A stretch of DNA of 8,724 nt, taken from contig CAZISM010000180.1 in the NCBI GenBank assembly GCA_964541895.1, positions 1-8,724 on the forward strand, read 5' to 3'. Source of the stretch: CAZISM01 sp964541895. GTDB lineage: Bacteria > Zhuqueibacterota > Zhuqueibacteria > Residuimicrobiales > Residuimicrobiaceae. Below, one piece after another: positions 6,071-8,724 of this stretch. The translations under genes and the position numbers were made by a program. Below the pieces are notes generated by a model. The model ran no database searches and was not told the DNA's origin. It worked only from the letters and a program-made list of their open reading frames with translations. Each line of letters opens with the position of its first letter. The stretch's first letter is position 1.

Positions 6071-6970
6071 ATGTTTCTGCTCAAGATCAAGTACCTGATC
6101 CCTCTCGCTGTTTTGGCCGCCCTGCTGGCTACTCTGGGCACCTATTCCTATCTGCAGAATCAAAAGACCTCTCTGCAGCGACGCCAGGAAATGGTGCGCA
6201 CCGTGCTGATCGCCAAACTCAATCTTCCGGTTGGCACACGACTGGATGAGAGCATGCTGCAGGTGAAAGAATATCCCCCAGAATTAACGCCTGCCGGCAG
6301 TTTTTCCCAGGCCGCTGACCTAATGGGCCGGGTTACAAAATCTGAGATCTTTGCCGGCGAAGTCGTGCTGGAATCGCGCCTGGCTGTGCTGGGATCCAAC
6401 AGCGGCTTTGCCGCCGCTATACCGGCGGGCATGCGCGCCATGACCGTGGCGGTCAATGTGGTCAGCGGCGTCAGTGGATTCATCCTGCCCCATGCCCGCG
6501 TCGATGTGCTGGCTACGGTTTCCTCCACCGGCGACAAGGAGGAATCCACCACCACCACAATTCTGGAAAACATCGAGGTTTTGGCCGTGGACCAAACCGT
6601 GGACAACAAGGACAACGAACCGATCACCGTCAAGTCGGTCACGCTGCTAGTGACCCCGGAGCAGGCGGAAAAGCTGGCTCTGGGAAGCTACGAGGGCAAA
6701 CTGCAGCTGGTGCTGCGCAATACGGCCGATCAGGCGGAATCCGCCCCTTCCGGCGTGCGTCTGAAAGAGCTGATCACTAAAAACAAGCCTGTGCCGCCGC
6801 CTCAGCAGCCGCGCGTCTCGCGCATCGAGCCCACACCGCCGCCGGCTGTTCAGCCGCAAACGGTTCAGGAACCGCCCAAACAGGTGATCGAGGTCTATCG
6901 TTCCAACGTACGTTCCGAAGTGATTCTGGATGAAGGAACCGCGAAAGAGGGCAAGCCGCAAAAGCCGTGA
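6071..6970 (+). CDS. cpaB: CpaB/RcpC Flp pilus assembly protein with SAF domain
   Basis: This periplasmic protein, anchored by an N-terminal membrane helix, works with the CpaC secretin in pilus export. The 299 residues hold a helix at about 8-27, a SAF-type domain at about 43-105 ('VLIAKLNLPVGTRLDESML', 'GRVTKSEIFAGEVVLESRL'), and the RcpC/CpaB core at 117-217 ('IPAGMRAMTVAVN', 'GFILPHARVDVLATV', 'SVTLLVTPEQAEKLALGSY', 'GKLQLVLRN'). A Pro/Gln-rich linker (about 239-271) and a terminal 'IEVYRSNVRSEVIL' strand like the family's usual V-I-R-G ending follow. GGAG at 6059-6062, 8 nt before the ATG, is the ribosome-binding site. Its stop is 28 bp before cpaC. Confidence 0.94.
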   Translation: MFLLKIKYLIPLAVLAALLATLGTYSYLQNQKTSLQRRQEMVRTVLIAKLNLPVGTRLDESMLQVKEYPPELTPAGSFSQAADLMGRVTKSEIFAGEVVLESRLAVLGSNSGFAAAIPAGMRAMTVAVNVVSGVSGFILPHARVDVLATVSSTGDKEESTTTTILENIEVLAVDQTVDNKDNEPITVKSVTLLVTPEQAEKLALGSYEGKLQLVLRNTADQAESAPSGVRLKELITKNKPVPPPQQPRVSRIEPTPPPAVQPQTVQEPPKQVIEVYRSNVRSEVILDEGTAKEGKPQKP

Positions 6971-6998
6971 AGGATGGCTGGAAAAGGAGATTTGCAGA

Positions 6999-8088
6999 AT
7001 GAGGTTGATTGCATGTTTACCGTTTGCTCGCCAGCTGCGATGGGGGTTGCTCACTCGCATCCTGGTGCTGGGCTGGGTCGCTTTTGCCGGTGCGGAACAA
7101 ATCGAGTCCATTACCATTGAGCCCGGGCATTCGCAGGTGCTGCGTTTCAGCCAGGCCATCAGCAAGGTTTCCATCGCCGATCCCGAGGTCGCGGACGCCA
7201 GCGTGATCTCTGCCTCTCAACTTGTGCTGATCGGCAAGGCGGAGGGCTCCACCACGCTGATCGTGTGGGATGACCNNNNNNNNNNACCAGGGCAATTACC
7301 GGCAGCAGCGCGTCCTGGTGCGCCGGTCTGTGGCCCTGCATCAGGTGATGCTGCGGGTGCGTTTTGTCGAAATCAACCGCATCGCCATCCGCGAACTGGG
7401 ATTGGATTTTCTCGTCAAGGATCGCAAGATCGGCAGCGAGCGCGTGGACGTCGGCGGTTTTGCCGGCAATGTGATCGCTCCCAACGACCCGCTCGGATTC
7501 AGCGAAATAGTGGATTTTTTTATCGCCGTGCCGACGCAGAATCTGACCGCCATGATCAAGGCGCTGGAGGAAAAAAATCTTCTTACCACCCTGGCCAAGC
7601 CCAATCTCAGCGCACGTGAGGGCGCTGAGGCCAGTTTTCTCGCAGGCGGTGAATTTCCCATCCCCATCGTTTCCGGCACAGCCGGCATGCAGACCGTGAC
7701 CATTCAGTTCAAAGAGTTCGGCATCAAACTTAAATTCACCCCCATGGTCCTCGATTCCAATCTGGTCAATCTCAAGGTGGCCACCGAAGTGAGCAGTCTT
7801 GATTTTGAAAACGGCATCACCCTCTCCGGCTTTCGCATCCCTGCCCTGTCCACGCGCAAAACCGACACTAATGTGGACCTGCAAGAGGACCATTATCTTA
7901 TTCTCGGCGGACTGTACTCGCAGGAACAGGTCAGAGCGGTTTCGAGAATACCCCTGTTGGGGAGCCTGCCGGTGCTCGGACGGTTGTTCAGCAGCACCAG
8001 TTTCAGCAACAAGGAAAGCGAATTAATGATTATGATTTCTCCGCAAATCATCAAGGGTGCGCAGCTTTTGCCATCCGGGGAGTGGTAA
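6999..8088 (+). CDS. cpaC: CpaC/RcpA Tad secretin, interrupted by an assembly gap
   Basis: This is the outer-membrane secretin forming the pilus exit channel. Before the gap (residues 1-92) there is a signal peptide (about 15-32, ending A-F-A-G-A) and the pilus-secretin N-terminal domain ('ISKVSIADPEVADASVIS', 'KAEGSTTLIVWDD'). After it come 'HQVMLRVRFVEINR', 'TTLAKPNLSAREGAEASFL' with 'AGGEFPIPI', 'FKEFGIKLKFTPMV', 'IPALSTRKTDTNVDL' and the conserved end 'RIPLLGSLPVLGRLFSS'. The two halves are in different frames only because ten N stand at 7276-7285. Removing the N and one copy of a shared ACC restores a 358-residue frame through 'VWDDQGNYRQQ'. AAAGGAG at 6983-6989 lies 9 nt before the ATG. 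I see no BON domain between the N-domain and the secretin core, unlike many CpaC proteins; a short form is likely, but lost sequence in the gap is not excluded. Confidence 0.93.
7276..7285. other. Assembly gap of ten N inside cpaC
   Basis: The left flank ends GATGACC and the right flank begins ACCAGGGC. Ten is not a multiple of three and leaves the coding frames out of register (left codons start at 7272, right codons at 7288). Merging the shared ACC yields GAT-GAC-CAG-GGC, in frame and sensible for the protein. The N-run is therefore probably a scaffolding placeholder rather than a measured length. Confidence 0.9.
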
Positions 8089-8090
8089 TC

Positions 8091-8724
8091 ATGAAGAACA
8101 AACGATTCGGCCTTCACCTGCTACGAAACGAGCACGGCAACATATTAGTGCTGGCTGCCGTCTCTATGATGGCGGTGGTGGGCATGGCGGCCCTGGCCAT
8201 CGATGTCAGTTATGTGTTGACAGCGCGCAATCAGCTGCAGGCGGGCGTGGATGCCTCGGCTTTGGCGGGCGCAGCCGGCCTGATGACCAGCCGGTCTGAG
8301 GCCACGCGGCGTGCCATGGATTTTGCCGGCCGCAATCAATGTATCCGCCAACCCGTGGCGGTCAGCGCCGGCGACGTCACCTTTCCCAGCTCCAGTCGCG
8401 TTCGCGTGCAGTCCTCACGGCGGCTGCCGCTATTTTTTGCCCCTGTATTGGGCATGGCCAATTTGAATATAACGGCCGACGCCACGGCGGAGCTCGGCTC
8501 CATTACCGGCGCCAATCACCTCAAGCCGTTCGCAGTGCCTGATTTCGGTTTTGACCTGGGTGATCGCGTGCTGATCAAATCAGGCGAGGTCGGCGCTCCG
8601 GGCACCAATCCAAGCTTTTTCTATCCCAGCGATTATCCACCGGTAAACCGGGGGGATCCGATCGAGGGTGCATCAGAATATAAAGATAACATTATCAACG
8701 GCTGTTCCGGTGTGGTCAAGATCG
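8091..8724 (+). CDS. tadG: TadG-like Flp pilus-assembly protein (3'-truncated)
   Basis: This is a membrane-anchored, mostly periplasmic Tad component of the TadE/G-like family, implicated in pilus anchoring or assembly. The first 211 residues are present and the frame runs off the right edge. The N-terminus carries the family pattern: basic leader with 'RNEHGNILVLAAVSMMAVVG' (12-31), a hydrophobic helix to about 44, then 'IDVSYVLTARNQLQAGVDAS' and 'ALAGAAGL' (37-64). A beta-rich region ('SAGDVTFPSSSRVRVQSSRR', 'LPLFFAPVLGMANLNITADA') follows, then 'LKPFAVPDFGFDLGDRVLIK', resembling short TadG-related proteins without an obvious von Willebrand A domain. MIDAS-type motifs, if any, would be beyond the window. 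GGGGAG (8077-8082) lies 8 nt before the ATG and the cpaC stop is only 2 bp upstream, so it belongs to the same operon. Confidence 0.9.
   Translation, partial: MKNKRFGLHLLRNEHGNILVLAAVSMMAVVGMAALAIDVSYVLTARNQLQAGVDASALAGAAGLMTSRSEATRRAMDFAGRNQCIRQPVAVSAGDVTFPSSSRVRVQSSRRLPLFFAPVLGMANLNITADATAELGSITGANHLKPFAVPDFGFDLGDRVLIKSGEVGAPGTNPSFFYPSDYPPVNRGDPIEGASEYKDNIINGCSGVVKI

Overview
The window looks like part of a metagenome-assembled contig from the FCB superphylum (KSB1, Calditrichota, Latescibacterota or Ignavibacteria-like). This is inferred from two things. The first protein ends in the 'QNYPNPFNPET...' secretion tail typical of those lineages. The downstream Tad proteins also read like the short forms I associate with the same groups. 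The coding DNA is moderately GC-rich and the one long intergenic region is strongly AT-rich. A run of ten N (7276-7285) shows that this is a scaffold.

Layout. Bases 3-3773 encode the C-terminal 1,250 or so residues of a giant secreted or surface protein, cut off by the left edge. It carries a tandem array of divergent InlB-type B-repeats, a PKD-like domain split by a 223-residue insert, a further B-repeat and a type IX-secretion-like C-terminal tail. A strong hairpin follows the stop codon. Bases 3837-4445 hold no convincing gene but contain an AT-rich block with a consensus-like promoter, a leader of about 400 nt and a (TA)6 tract. From 4446 to the right edge, all on the + strand, lies the first part of a Tad (tight adherence, Flp type IVc pilus) locus: two Flp prepilins, a CpaA/TadV prepilin peptidase, a TadE minor pseudopilin, CpaB/RcpC, the CpaC/RcpA outer-membrane secretin and the start of a TadG-like protein. 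The cytoplasmic ATPases and platform proteins (TadZ/CpaE, TadA/CpaF, TadB, TadC) are not in the window and are expected just to the right.

How the genes work together (family knowledge). CpaA trims the Flp and TadE precursors after the Gly of their G-Q-[ST]-L-x-E-[YF] motif. Flp subunits polymerise into the pilus, which leaves the cell through the CpaC secretin with CpaB as its periplasmic partner. TadE and TadG are minor or anchoring components. Genes from cpaA to tadG are tightly packed (overlap or gaps of 2-28 bp) and look like one operon. The two pilin genes have wider spacers and could be expressed separately and more strongly.

The window is a recognisable adhesin plus a Tad pilus locus, and I see no wholly new system. 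The points most worth a second look are: the insert in the adhesin's PKD-like domain, which looks circularly permuted; the perfect 227-bp repeat and mosaic repeats; the absence of any ATG/GTG/TTG start for the prepilin peptidase; an N gap that is probably an artefact of two contig ends overlapping by 3 bp; and the long promoter-proximal leader with a TA tract ahead of the first pilin.
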